From NCBI GenBank assembly GCA_017405305.1, contig JAFRAT010000008.1:1-64000 (forward strand): a stretch of DNA of 64,000 nt. The letters are read 5' to 3'. The translations under genes and the position numbers were made by a program. This DNA is from Aeriscardovia sp. (GTDB lineage: Bacteria > Actinomycetota > Actinomycetes > Actinomycetales > Bifidobacteriaceae). A model generated the notes under the pieces. The model ran no database searches. It was not told the DNA's origin and saw only the letters and a program-made list of their open reading frames with translations. This document shows, in pieces, positions 27,222 to 37,140 of this stretch; the stretch's first letter is position 1, and every line of letters starts with the position of its first letter.

Positions 27222-28309
27222 TGGGCCGCCGTCGGGTAGTGGCGTCCGGTCCGAAGGACAAGCCGCTCAGAACCGCGTCCAACACGCCTGCCCGCCGCAC
27301 GGCTTCGTCGGCGGCGCGCTCCGGCCAGGCTTCGGCCCGCCGCGCCGTCGGGTCGACGAACGCGTCCGACGCGTCATTCGTCGACCCACGCCGTCTGGAT
27401 CCGCCAATGCCGGTCGCCGACCAGATCGCCGTCGACGCAGCGACGAAACAGGGCCTGTTCGCCGACTCGCCCGATCCGGACACCGAACTCAAAAGCCAAG
27501 CCGCCCGGAACGCAGCCGCCCGTAAGTCCGCCCGCCGTTCGATCCGAAACAAGGCGGCCGCCATCGGCGTCGGCGCCGTCGCCGCCGTCTGCGTGGCGGC
27601 GTGGGCGCTGCTGTTCGCTCCCTGGTGCCGCGTGGCGGCGTCGTCCATCGACGTCACCGGGACGAACCAGTGGGTATCCGCGCAGACCGTGGAGCGGAAG
27701 GCGCAGTCGGCGGTCGGCAAGCCGGTGCTTCTGGTATCGGCCTCGGCCCTGTCGAACAGCCTCGAACAGATCCCGGGCGTTGACCACGTCTCCATCAGCC
27801 GCTCGCTGTTCAACCGTCTGAAGATCGCCGTCTCGCCGGCCGATCCGCAGGCCGTCCTCAAAGGTCCGGACGGCTCCATGACCGTGGTCGACAAGGACGG
27901 CCGCACCATCGGCACGACGAAACAGGAAATCCCCGGTGTGCCGACCATTGCGGTCGATGAGCCCGGCTCGCAGATCCACAGCGCGAGCGTCAAGCTGGCG
28001 TTGAGCGTGCTGTCCCAAATCCCGTCCTCGCTGCACAGCCAGCTGATGGCCGTCACCGCCATGTCGGCGGACTCTGTCAGCACCTCCACGGAGGACGGCT
28101 ACACCATCGTCTGGGGCGACGCCTCGGACATGTACCTCAAGTGCGACATCGTCGAGCATCTCATCTACGCCCGCGGCGGCATCGAAGGCTACAAAACCAT
28201 CAACGTGGCCGACCCGAAACGTCCGACGGTCAGTAACAACGGCTCCAACGCCGAGATACCCAGCGGCACGTCGTCGCATATGACCTTCGCCCAGCTCATG
28301 TCGCAGTGA
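27221..28309 (+). CDS. ftsQ: Division protein FtsQ (POTRA domain)
   Basis: A bitopic division protein of 362 residues. A long, Arg/Ala-rich cytoplasmic N-terminus of about 110 residues is followed by one membrane helix (AAIGVGAVAAVCVAAWALLF, about 112-131). The POTRA domain starts at CRVAASSIDVTGTNQWVS, and the FtsQ beta domain continues to about residue 335. ATG 27221 shares its A with the murC TGA stop. Together with the FtsL-like protein it would regulate FtsWI. The cluster stops here. No ftsA or ftsZ follows; dtd and ssrA do. Confidence 0.88.
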   Translation: MGRRRVVASGPKDKPLRTASNTPARRTASSAARSGQASARRAVGSTNASDASFVDPRRLDPPMPVADQIAVDAATKQGLFADSPDPDTELKSQAARNAAARKSARRSIRNKAAAIGVGAVAAVCVAAWALLFAPWCRVAASSIDVTGTNQWVSAQTVERKAQSAVGKPVLLVSASALSNSLEQIPGVDHVSISRSLFNRLKIAVSPADPQAVLKGPDGSMTVVDKDGRTIGTTKQEIPGVPTIAVDEPGSQIHSASVKLALSVLSQIPSSLHSQLMAVTAMSADSVSTSTEDGYTIVWGDASDMYLKCDIVEHLIYARGGIEGYKTINVADPKRPTVSNNGSNAEIPSGTSSHMTFAQLMSQ

Positions 28310-28378
28310 GCTGCCCGCGGCCCGATGGCGGACGGCGGCGGGAAGAACGGAAGAGAACCGCGGAAAGGAGAGAGTCGA

Positions 28379-28861
28379 ATGCGCGTCGTCGTGCAGGCCG
28401 TGGATTCCGCGGCCGTGGACATCGAGAAGGAGGGCTGGCACCGGTCCATCGGACGGGGGCTCGTCGCGTTCGTGGGCATCGCCGATTCCGACGGCGACGC
28501 CGAAGCCGAATGGATGGCCCGCAAGCTTGCCAGCCTGCGGATCTTCCCCGACGGGAACGGACGCATCAACCTCAGCGTCGCCGATATCGCCGGCTCCGTC
28601 CTGTCCGTCTCGCAGTTCACGCTCTTCGCCGATGTGCGCAAGGGCGCGCGACCGAACTTCTCGACAGCAGGGGAACCAACGCACGCCAAGGAGATGTGGC
28701 TGCGCTTCAACGAGATCCTCGCGCGCAAGTGGAACGTGCCCGTGGAGACCGGCCTGTTCGCCACGGATATGAAAGTTTCGCTGGTGAACCACGGCCCGAT
28801 GACCATCGTCATCGACACGGATGCTATGATGGGGCGTGCGGCGAAAGCCGCTGCTGTTTGA
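28379..28861 (+). CDS. dtd: D-aminoacyl-tRNA deacylase
   Basis: Hydrolyses D-amino acids and glycine from mischarged tRNA. The 160-residue protein starts MRVVVQAVDSAAVDI and has the two active-site elements of the family: SVSQFTLFAD near residue 79 and the cross-subunit NHGPMTIVID near residue 137, with the Gly-Pro motif. AAAGGAGAG lies upstream of ATG 28379. A possible promoter for the following tmRNA (TGCTATGAT, ending at 28830) lies within its last codons. Confidence 0.94.
   Translation: MRVVVQAVDSAAVDIEKEGWHRSIGRGLVAFVGIADSDGDAEAEWMARKLASLRIFPDGNGRINLSVADIAGSVLSVSQFTLFADVRKGARPNFSTAGEPTHAKEMWLRFNEILARKWNVPVETGLFATDMKVSLVNHGPMTIVIDTDAMMGRAAKAAAV
28825..28830 (+). promoter_or_regulatory. 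Probable -10 box of ssrA
   Basis: TGC precedes TATGAT at 28825-28830, forming an extended -10 element inside the dtd 3' end. Transcription from about 28837 would give a precursor that RNase P trims at 28872. Confidence 0.4.
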
Positions 28862-28871
28862 TAACCGCAAA

Positions 28872-29270
28872 GGGGCCGATCGGTTTCGACGGTGGCCTGT
28901 CCATCGCAGGGAAGCGTGCCGAGAACGCGGGGGTCTGCTCGTTAACGTCCCTCCGCAAAGAACAAGTGCTAAATCCAATCGCACTGAGTTCGCTCTTGCT
29001 GCCTGAGCTTTCGCGCCAGGATTAACCAGCGAGTCAGCGACTCCGCTCACGCCGGGTTGTCTTCGCCCGGCAGTTGAACGTCGTTGAGAAGACTTGCTCG
29101 AAGCGTTGCGCCGCACGGCGCTTCGGGGACTTTCAGTGCCGCTGGGCCCACTGCGGGCTGTCCATGGCATCCGCAGGGGCCGAGAAATTGCCGTCAGGCC
29201 AATGGACTGCGCACGGAGAAGACTGCGAGTTCGGTCATCGGACCCGGGTTCAATCCCCGGCGGCTCCACC
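28872..29270 (+). ncRNA. ssrA: tmRNA (SsrA)
   Basis: Transfer-messenger RNA for ribosome rescue. The 5' end GGGGCCG pairs with CGGCTCC at 29261-29267 with the G3-U wobble needed for alanylation. The T-arm GGGTTCAATCCCC is next to it. The tag frame at 28968-29006 encodes AKSNRTEFALAA followed by TGA, the bifidobacterial tag as I remember it. The 3' CCA is not fully encoded (ACC then G). Confidence 0.97.
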
Positions 29271-29272
29271 GC

Positions 29273-29322
29273 AAATAAAAGATCCCTTGTTCCGCATCGC
29301 TGGAACAAGGGATCTTTTATTT
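29273..29322. terminator. Terminator of ssrA
   Basis: A perfect 21-bp stem (29273-29293 with 29302-29322) has an 8-base loop, with A-rich and T-rich ends. It can work in both directions. Confidence 0.9.
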
Positions 29323-31048
29323 CCGTTGCAACGTCTTCGGGTGGTTCCGATGAGCAACCGAACGAAGCAAAATAACTGGAACGCAATCTTTCAATCCCAG
29401 AGGCAACCGCCAGCATGATGACCGCCGGGTCGATAGTCACCAACGCTTCTTGAACATGAGGTGCGTTGGTCTGAAACGCAAATTGGCCGCACGAACGCCA
29501 CTGCGTCTCCAAAGGAGAGGACAGAGACGGACACCATGCCGTTTGGGCGAAACGCCGTGCAGGAGCTCGTCAGCATCCTCAGGCGTAGCTGCCGGCCGGC
29601 GTGAGCGGGGGGGGTAGAGGAAAAACCGGAAACGGGAGGAACGGATATGGCCGCCGGCGAAGCCGAGGACGCGGTCGATAAGACTGGACTTCTGTAGCAT
29701 GACAAGGAAGCGGAACGCATCTACCTGGCTTACAAGAACAAGACCCGGGATACGTGCTGACTCGTCCAGACGGATAAGTCCATCCGCATCGAGGTCTGTG
29801 AGAACGTCGATGGCGGACGTCGTGGCGTCTTCGCTGTCCCATGTACGTGGCAAGGCGACGCCGCTCGGCAAAACCATTCGCTGGAGCATCTCAACGAACC
29901 GAAGCGGCGCGACTGGACTTTGCGCGGCCGGCTGATGCGGCGTCGCGCCGTCAAATCGATGGATCTGAAGGAACTCCGCGCCAGGACAAAGAACTGCGTT
30001 GCAACAAGATCGAAGCCGAAGCTTCACGCAATCAATAGACATGGGAAGCACGGCGGCCGACATCAGGACAACCGGTGCTCTACCGACACCAGGAATACGC
30101 GGCACCTCTCTTTCAGCGGGCCGCATCTCCGCAGCAGAGAGGAGCATGCCCAGATATTCTCTTCGTGGAACGCTCATGAACAGGTTTCTTGCAGCCGCCG
30201 AGACCAAGTTCAGCAAGCCCATTCACCCATGACGATGTTCTCGTTGAAGACGTCTCAACACCACCAGTCCTTCCAGTGCCGGCAAAAGCACACTGGCGGA
30301 GACCTGGATAACGCATGCCGGCAAGCTTCCCAGTGCGTATGAAGGCATACCGCGCGACGTATGCCTTGCTCCACGAAAAAACGATTTCGGCGCCATCAAA
30401 GCAAAGACCGTCATGGCCGAGTGACACATTCGGAATCCACGATACCACCAGGACGCTGGACAACAACGGCTCCGTCACGCCCGACTACCGACTGTCGCAG
30501 AACAGGGCCGTAGACCGGCTCCACGAGAACTTTCGCAATGCCATGCCCGTTTCCTGGTCGTCAACCCGCTGACCAGAATGACAGCTGGAACCGCTCACAG
30601 CCTATCCGACAGGCTCCGGAGCACTGACCCGTCAGCGCAGATCCGTCAAGAACCGTGCGTTCCACGCATCAAAATCATGCGCATACGGACAAGACACTGG
30701 GCCGAAAGACCAGGAACACGACCCAAGGTTCAACTACTTTCGTCGATACCTCCCGAACCCGCGGAAGAACCAAGCGCATAATAACAGCCTCAAACGCTAC
30801 GATGCGCGCAAGCCGGGACCGTCCCGCCCCTATACGCAATCACGAAAACAGGAGACATCCAAACCTGGTCGGAAAGAAAACAAAACCAGCAGACCCACGG
30901 AACAGAACCAAAACACCGCACACCAACACCGGCAACCAGAACGAAATCCTCCCACAGATGGGCCATCGGCCTTCCTTAAGCCCCATAAGACAGTCCACTA
31001 CGCAAAACGCATGGACAACCAACAAAGCAACCAACGCTCGCGGAAGCC
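29323..31048. other. Decayed region upstream of the restriction-modification genes
   Basis: About 1.7 kb with no intact gene I can support. On the + strand near 29700-29960 a frame interrupted by a stop reads DKEAERIYLAYKNKTRD and, beyond the stop, TDKSIRIEVCENVDGGRRGVF. It looks like a broken coding sequence of unknown family. The opposite strand holds a 261-residue open frame (29437-30222) without motif or ribosome binding site. A run of eight G lies at 29607-29614. From 30600 to 31000 the + strand is A- and C-rich and appears non-coding. Confidence 0.4.
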
Positions 31049-31117
31049 GTGGCCAGCTGCTTTCCGTCGGCGGTACTATCGGAAGGGACCCGTGATGATG
31101 GCGGAATGGAGGCAAGC

Positions 31118-33281
31118 ATGGCGGATGACGCTGACACGGCGCAAGCGCTCATGGATAGGGCTGTCGCGGATGGGGATCCGCGGCTGGCCGAGGCTATCGG
31201 AAGGTTCGCGCGTGCGAGAGAATACGGTCTGGTTTTCGAGCATAACAGGCCGGAGGCGATGCGCTTGTACGGCAAACCGATCAAGCCGGGCGACACAGTG
31301 AATGTTCTGCCCGAACGCGGGAAGAGAGGGGAGGCCGGGAACCGGGTTCCCTGGCTTGTCGAAAACATCGACAAAGGAACCGCCATGCTCCGGCCTGTCG
31401 GCCGCGCCCAGGATTCCACGGGGGGGGGGTCGTACTGTTGGTCTCTCCGATTTGGTGGCGGTCTGCGAACCCGGGGAGCCTGTCTACCCGGGGTTGAGGG
31501 AAACCGGCCGTGTCGAACGAGGCGGCGGCAGTCTCGGGAACCCGGGCGGCAAACCGTATCACGTGGTCATCAACGCCGAAAACTATCACGCGCTTGAAGC
31601 CCTAGAGTTCTGCTATGCGGGCCGAGTGGACTGCGTTTACATCGACCCGCCGTACAACACAGGAGCCAAGGACTGGAAGTACAACAACGATTACGTTGGC
31701 AAGACCGACGCGTACCGTCACAGCAAGTGGCTCGCCTGGATGGAACGGCGTCTCAAGCTCGCGAAAAAGCTTTTGAACCCGGATAACTCCGTGCTCGTTT
31801 GCACTATCGACGAGAAAGAATACCTGCGCCTAGGCCTGCTGTTGGAGCAAACATTCCCCGAAGCACGCATGCAAATGGTGAGCAGCATCATCAGCCGCAA
31901 AGGATCATCTCGAGGAGACGAATTCTACCGCACCAACGAATACCTGTATTTCATAATGCTGGGTGATGCTCAACCGATCGCACTGGAACTATCCGGCGAA
32001 TGGCTCGGCGTCAGCGAACGGAAAACCACAAGAACAGGTCTCCAGTGGACTAGCCTGATGCGATCCGGTGCCGGCAGCGCGCGGCAGGACAGGCCTCGTC
32101 TGTTCTATCCGATATACGTGTCCGATGACGAGCCGCGGATCGTCTCCGCTGGCCCCTCCCTGGCGCAAGACGCTGATTATCATACGATTCCCGATATGCC
32201 CGGATGTCATACGCTGTGGCCCATTCATTCCGATGGTTCGGAAGGGCGTTGGCAATTGTCGCAACCGGCTTTGGAAAAAGCGTGTGCTTCCGGATTCGTC
32301 AAACTCGGGAAAACGAACGCTCACGGCGGAATGGCTGTTTCCTTCCTTAGGAAAGGAGAAAGGGAGAAGATCGAGAAAGGCTTGTTCCCGATTACCGGGC
32401 ATCGCTCCGACGGTTCGATCATCGTTGACGACTCCGCATACAGGCCGAAGTTTGTCCCGGGGACGCAATGGAATATCACCAGCCACGACGCTTCGGCGCA
32501 CGGATCGACTCTGCTGGGAAACCTGCTTGGCGGCAAGCGTTTTCCTTACCCGAAGTCCCTGTATGCTGTCGAGGATACGCTTCGTTTCTTCATCGGCGGC
32601 AAACCGGATGCGCTGGTTCTTGATTTCTTCGCCGGTTCCGGCACGACAGCGCACGCGGTCATGCGCCTCAATCATCAAGACGGGGGACGCAGGATCTCCA
32701 TCAGCGTCACGAACAACGAGGTGTCCGCCGCCGAGGAACGGGAATTGACGGCAGCCGGATTGCGCCAGGGGGACGCCGGCTGGGAGAAACATGGAATCTG
32801 CCGTCACGTGACCATACCGCGCATCCGCGCGGCCATCACCGGAAGAACCCCGCAAAACCAGCCTATTAAAGGCAACTACCGGTTCACCGACCCGTTCCCC
32901 ATGGCCGACGGGTTCAAGGAGAACGCCGTGTTCTTCGACCTGACATACCAGGACCCGTATCAAGTGGAACTGAGACGCGATTTCCAGGCGATCGCGCCCC
33001 TCCTGTGGATGCGCGCCGGATGCCGCGGCCCGATCATCCGCAAGGAGAACGACACATACGCGATCGCCGACACATACGCCGTCCTGTTCCATTGGTCCGC
33101 CGTCAACGCTTTCATCAAGCGACTGGAAGAACAACCGGAAGCCAGGACCGTGTACGTGGTGACAGACGACCCGACGCAATACACGCGGCTCTGCGGAATG
33201 CTCCCGGACCGTGACGTGATCCGACTGTACAGGTCGTACCTGGAATCGTTCAAAATCGCAAGCGAAGGGGCGGTGGACTAA
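31118..33281 (+). CDS. mod: Type III-like DNA methyltransferase (Mod), frameshifted at a G10 tract
   Basis: A beta-class adenine methyltransferase, the Mod subunit of a Type III-like system. ATG 31118 has GGAGG five bases upstream. The first frame covers AREYGLVFEHNRPEAMRLYGKPIKPGDTVNV and runs into ten G at 31420-31429, then ends out of frame at 31597. The second frame continues with TVGLSDLVAVCEPGEPVYPGL, then DPPYNTG (Asp176 in the joined numbering), YNNDYV, and FFAGSGTT (from Phe504). One fewer G (nine), or two more (twelve), joins both into 720 residues. As written the gene is off. This is probably true phase variation, but sequencing error in the homopolymer cannot be excluded. The stop overlaps the res start. 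Confidence 0.9.
31420..31429 (+). repeat. Poly-G tract of ten bases inside mod
   Basis: Ten consecutive G interrupt the mod reading frame after codon 100. Frame arithmetic shows nine G gives ...DSTGGGRTVGLSDL, the expected continuous product, whereas ten G gives ...DSTGGGSYCWSL and an early stop at 31597. Confidence 0.92.
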
Positions 33282-36271
33282 TGAGGTTCGAACTGAAGGA
33301 TTTCCAGGAGGAAGCAGTCGGCCAGCTGTTGGACGATTTCAGCAGGATGCGCGCGATGCGCGACGCGGGGATGCTTCCCTCTGCCTGCTTGAGCGCGCCG
33401 ACAGGATCAGGCAAAACCGTCATGTCCGCGGCCGTCATCGAGGCGTTGTTCTACGGCAGCGATGTTTTCGACTGCGAGCCGGACCCCGAAGCAATGGTCC
33501 TGTGGCTGTCGGATTCGCCCACGCTCAACGAGCAGACGAAAGCGAGGTTCGAGGAAGCGTCCGACGAACTAGCGCCGTTCGGCGATCAGTATTTGGAAAC
33601 CATCGGCCCTGATTTTTGCGCCGGCCACGCGCAGCTGGAACCGAGGCGAGTCTATTTCCTCAATCAGCAGATGCTGAGCACCGGCAATAGCCTGGTTACA
33701 CCGAACGAGAAGAACGGCGGACGCCTGTTCTGGGACGTCCTCGAGAACACCGTTTCCGCCGACCGACACCTGGTCCTGTTCATCGACGAGGCGCACCGCG
33801 GTTTCGGCGGCAAAACAAGCAAGCCAAGCGCCGTCGCAACCATTTACCAGAAGCTCGTGTCCGGCGTCGACGGACAGCACAGCCCGATGCCGATAGTCGT
33901 GGGCGTCTCTGCCACGCCCGACAGGTTCATCGCGGCCATGGGGAAGCTGGGACGCACGTGCCTGCCGTCCGTCGCCGTCAATCCCAAAGCAGTGCAGGAC
34001 TCCGGCCTGCTCAAGGATACCATCGTGCTATGCGTGCCGGAGGACGGGGAAACCGCCGTCGAACACCTGTACCTGGGCAAAGCATGCCGTCAGTTCGCCC
34101 TATCCTGCCGGATGTGGAAGGACTATTGCAGCGAACAGGGAATCCGACCTGTCCGTCCACTAATGGTCGTGCAGGTCAAGGACGGTACCAGCGCAAGCCG
34201 TCTCCACGACCTGTGCGAACAGGTTATCGACGCTACGCGGGGTACGCGGGGATTGCATCTGAGGAAAAGCACGTCCTTCGCCAACGTATTCGGCGAGCAT
34301 CAGACCATCGACGCGGGCGGCGGCTACATCATCCCATACATGGAACCAGAAACAGTCCAATCGCGTTCGCAGATCCGCGTCCTGTTCGCCAAGGAAGCGA
34401 TTTCCAATGGTTGGGACTGCCCGCGAGCGGAAGTCATCTATTCGGAACGGCACCGCCACGACCCCACGTACATCGCCCAGCTGATCGGACGCATGGTCCG
34501 CACTCCTCTGGCCCGGCGCATTGACGCCGAGCCGTTGCTCAATTCCGCGTTCTGCTACCTGCCGGACTTCGATCCGCAAGCGGCTCAGAGTGTCGTCGAC
34601 TACCTGACCGGCAAAAAGGACGAGTTCGGTGGAACCTGCGCCAAAGAAATCATCGTCAACGCTGTGCTGACGCAGGCCCCGGCCGCGCTCGACGCGCAGG
34701 AAATGAAACTGCTCGAAGAAAGGAAATACGAACAGCTCCGGCAAGAGGAGGAAGCAAACCGGCTACGCCGCCGCGAAGCGTATCGCGCCGAGAAAACCAA
34801 AAAAACCGAAGCGGTGGAAACGCGGCAGGATTCGCTGGGCATCGCCGCCGGTATCCCGATTGCCTCCGATTCCAACATAGGCATAGCTCCGATCTGCATG
34901 ACGGACAGCCAGGAACCCGGCGGCAAATCCGCTATTGGACAGACGGAACCGGCCCTGACAGACGAGCAGGTCAGCCGCAAGCTGTGCTTGCCCGAACCGA
35001 TGACAGACCAGCAGATGCGCGAACAGGCCAAACGGGAAGCGGAAACCGACTGCTACAGCTCTTTTTCCAAGAAGGAGATGGCCGAGATTCGCCGCGCCTA
35101 CGAGTCCATTCTTGTACAACGCATCCACAACAAGCCGCGCAACGAGTTCAAGGCATTGCTCGACGTGACGACGTTCCTAGCGGAAACAGGCATCGACCCG
35201 GCCGCCGACGACATGGTGGAAAAGGATTTCTGCATCGATCTCGACGCAGAAATCGAAAAGCACCACGAGGAATATCAGCGGGCAGCGGACCAGATCGCCA
35301 GCACGGACGTGCGCGTCATCGTCATCGACCGCCGCCATACTGATAGCGCGGGAAGGGGAGTCACCGCGCGCATCGACGCCGTGGACACCGATTCCATCGG
35401 ACTGCGCGCCGCGGCCAAGGAAGCCGACAAGGCATCCGCCTTCGGCAACGGCAAACTCACCGAAGCGTACCGCCGTCATCTGGCCAAGAAGAACGGAGAC
35501 GGCGAGGACGAAGCGAATTTGGTCTTGGCCGCCGTCGCACGGACCAGGAGCGTCGTCGACGCGATGGCGAAGCGGGCGGCTGACAGGCGCGCCGGGCTTC
35601 TCGAGAAACATCTCATGGACCGCGACGGCATGACGGACATAGAACGAAGCCGGTACGACGCTTTGCTCGAGACCAGCGATATCAATGCGCCGAAGCCTCT
35701 GGAATGGCCGTCGGGCCAGATGCCCGCGAGTTCTGATTGGCCGCGTTTCGAAAGACATATCCTTCAGGATCAGGAGGCAAAGGACGGGACATGCCCGCTC
35801 AATCTCAATGATTTGGAACAGTTCGTTGTGCGCACGGAGATGGGGAGGACGGGCCGCTCGGAGCGGGTGGCTTTCTACCGCAATCCAGCGGACCGTCGGC
35901 CCTCGAGCTTCGGCATTCCGTTCAAGCGGACGGATGGGAGCATGGGCATGGTCAAGCCTGATTTCATTTTCTTCGGGCGCGACGGCTCTCATGTCCTCAA
36001 ACCGTTGATCGTCGACCCGCATGGCGATTTTCTGGCCGATTCCGTTGGCAAGCTGAAGGGGTACGTGGCGTATTTGCGCGATAAGCGGACCCATGGCGCC
36101 GACACTTTCCTATCCGTCATTTCCGTCAGTGGTCCCGACGGGAACGGGGAATGCCGGTATCTCGATTTGAAGGATCCGGCGACGCAGGAGGCCGTTCTGG
36201 CGTACAACGGTGCCGATGCGAAAGCGCTGTACACCGGGGAGAAATCCCATAAGTATGGAACCATGAAGTGA
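33281..36271 (+). CDS. res: DEAD/DEAH helicase, Res partner of the Type III-like Mod
   Basis: A 996-residue superfamily 2 ATPase. Walker A is APTGSGKTV (Lys45), the DEAH box is at 169-172 (FIDEAHRGF), and SATPDRF is motif III. The second RecA domain has NGWDCPRAEV and QLIGRMVRTPLARR. The C-terminal part carries KPDFIFF (Asp894) and LIVDPHGDFLADSVGKLKGYVAYL. A PD-(D/E)xK nuclease would need a Lys where this has His914. As far as I recall, DPH is standard in this Mod-associated family, so whether it cuts DNA is open. ATG 33281 overlaps the mod stop (TAATG). The helicase frame is intact even though mod is off. Confidence 0.88.
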   Translation: MRFELKDFQEEAVGQLLDDFSRMRAMRDAGMLPSACLSAPTGSGKTVMSAAVIEALFYGSDVFDCEPDPEAMVLWLSDSPTLNEQTKARFEEASDELAPFGDQYLETIGPDFCAGHAQLEPRRVYFLNQQMLSTGNSLVTPNEKNGGRLFWDVLENTVSADRHLVLFIDEAHRGFGGKTSKPSAVATIYQKLVSGVDGQHSPMPIVVGVSATPDRFIAAMGKLGRTCLPSVAVNPKAVQDSGLLKDTIVLCVPEDGETAVEHLYLGKACRQFALSCRMWKDYCSEQGIRPVRPLMVVQVKDGTSASRLHDLCEQVIDATRGTRGLHLRKSTSFANVFGEHQTIDAGGGYIIPYMEPETVQSRSQIRVLFAKEAISNGWDCPRAEVIYSERHRHDPTYIAQLIGRMVRTPLARRIDAEPLLNSAFCYLPDFDPQAAQSVVDYLTGKKDEFGGTCAKEIIVNAVLTQAPAALDAQEMKLLEERKYEQLRQEEEANRLRRREAYRAEKTKKTEAVETRQDSLGIAAGIPIASDSNIGIAPICMTDSQEPGGKSAIGQTEPALTDEQVSRKLCLPEPMTDQQMREQAKREAETDCYSSFSKKEMAEIRRAYESILVQRIHNKPRNEFKALLDVTTFLAETGIDPAADDMVEKDFCIDLDAEIEKHHEEYQRAADQIASTDVRVIVIDRRHTDSAGRGVTARIDAVDTDSIGLRAAAKEADKASAFGNGKLTEAYRRHLAKKNGDGEDEANLVLAAVARTRSVVDAMAKRAADRRAGLLEKHLMDRDGMTDIERSRYDALLETSDINAPKPLEWPSGQMPASSDWPRFERHILQDQEAKDGTCPLNLNDLEQFVVRTEMGRTGRSERVAFYRNPADRRPSSFGIPFKRTDGSMGMVKPDFIFFGRDGSHVLKPLIVDPHGDFLADSVGKLKGYVAYLRDKRTHGADTFLSVISVSGPDGNGECRYLDLKDPATQEAVLAYNGADAKALYTGEKSHKYGTMK

Positions 36272-36297
36272 ACGGATAGAGGCAGGGCGAGGCCATT

Positions 36298-36340
36298 CCG
36301 CTGTGGAAAGCGCGGAACAGCCCCGCCCTTTCCACAGCGG
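36298..36340 (+). terminator. Hairpin after res
   Basis: A 13-bp perfect stem (CCGCTGTGGAAAG at 36298-36310 with 36328-36340) lies 27 bases after the res stop. No T-run follows, so its strength is uncertain. Confidence 0.55.
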
Positions 36341-36658
36341 CGGGTGCGGTCGAATCGCCAACAAACGCGAATGGCCCTACATCAAACGCGAGCATCCGCT
36401 AACGAACAATAACATCGATGCTTTCGACATCGCCATGCCTGCAGCTGTTGGCAGGGGGATCCCGAAGAGATTTGCCCTAACCGGTCCTTCTTGAAACGGG
36501 CGAAGAATGCACTGGTTCATTTATCAGTATTGGTGCATCGCAAATGCGACATAAGGCAGAGGACTTGATGAAGCATATCAAAACCAAGTCCTTCCGCGCA
36601 TTGCGGCATATTCTGAAGCGGACACAAAAATAACCGACGGTCTACCTGGAGGTATGTT

Positions 36659-36796
36659 CCTCTTCAGGATTTCTTTTCTTCCTTCGGCATCGATTGGTTG
36701 CGGACGGTGGCCGGCATAGACCGGCAGCTGTATGCCAAGTATGGTCTGGACAATAACGAAATCGGTTTCATCGAGCCGCACGTGAAGGAGATGAAG
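36659..36796 (+). pseudogene. C-terminal fragment of an Eco57I-like restriction-modification methylase
   Basis: The frame PLQDFFSSFGIDWLRTVAG followed by IDRQLYAKYGLDNNEIGFIEPHVKEMK is typical of the last 40-45 residues of large helicase-methylase restriction proteins. No start or upstream body is attached to it. The natural stop is lost, and the frame runs on to 37018 in unrelated sequence. Confidence 0.6.
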
Positions 36797-37140
36797 CGAC
36801 CATGGCATCCATCCAATATGCTCCGTCCATCAAAAACGCTCCGGCCGGCGGCCCCGTCATTCACGCGTACATCTGAAAAAGGAACTCGAATCAATCGCCT
36901 CGCGCAGCATCGAGCAAAACATCCGCCAGTACAAAGTCGGCCGCAACCAGATCAGAAGCGTCCGGGCACAGGAACCGGCCGCTGCGGAAACCAGCGAGGC
37001 AGAAAACGCTATCAATAAGCGCTCCGCGCGAAAGCAAATCGAGGCCGAACGCCAGTTCGAGAATTCCGTGAAGGACGCTTCCGTGGCAGTCGCGCAGGCG
37101 GCCGCGAAACCAGTGAACGAACAGAAAGAAGCATACGCAG

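Noticed and set aside
29437-30222. 261-residue open frame on the - strand upstream of mod
   Set aside because: No ribosome binding site, no motif, and mixed codon style. The + strand shows equally coding-like pieces, so it is probably decayed DNA.
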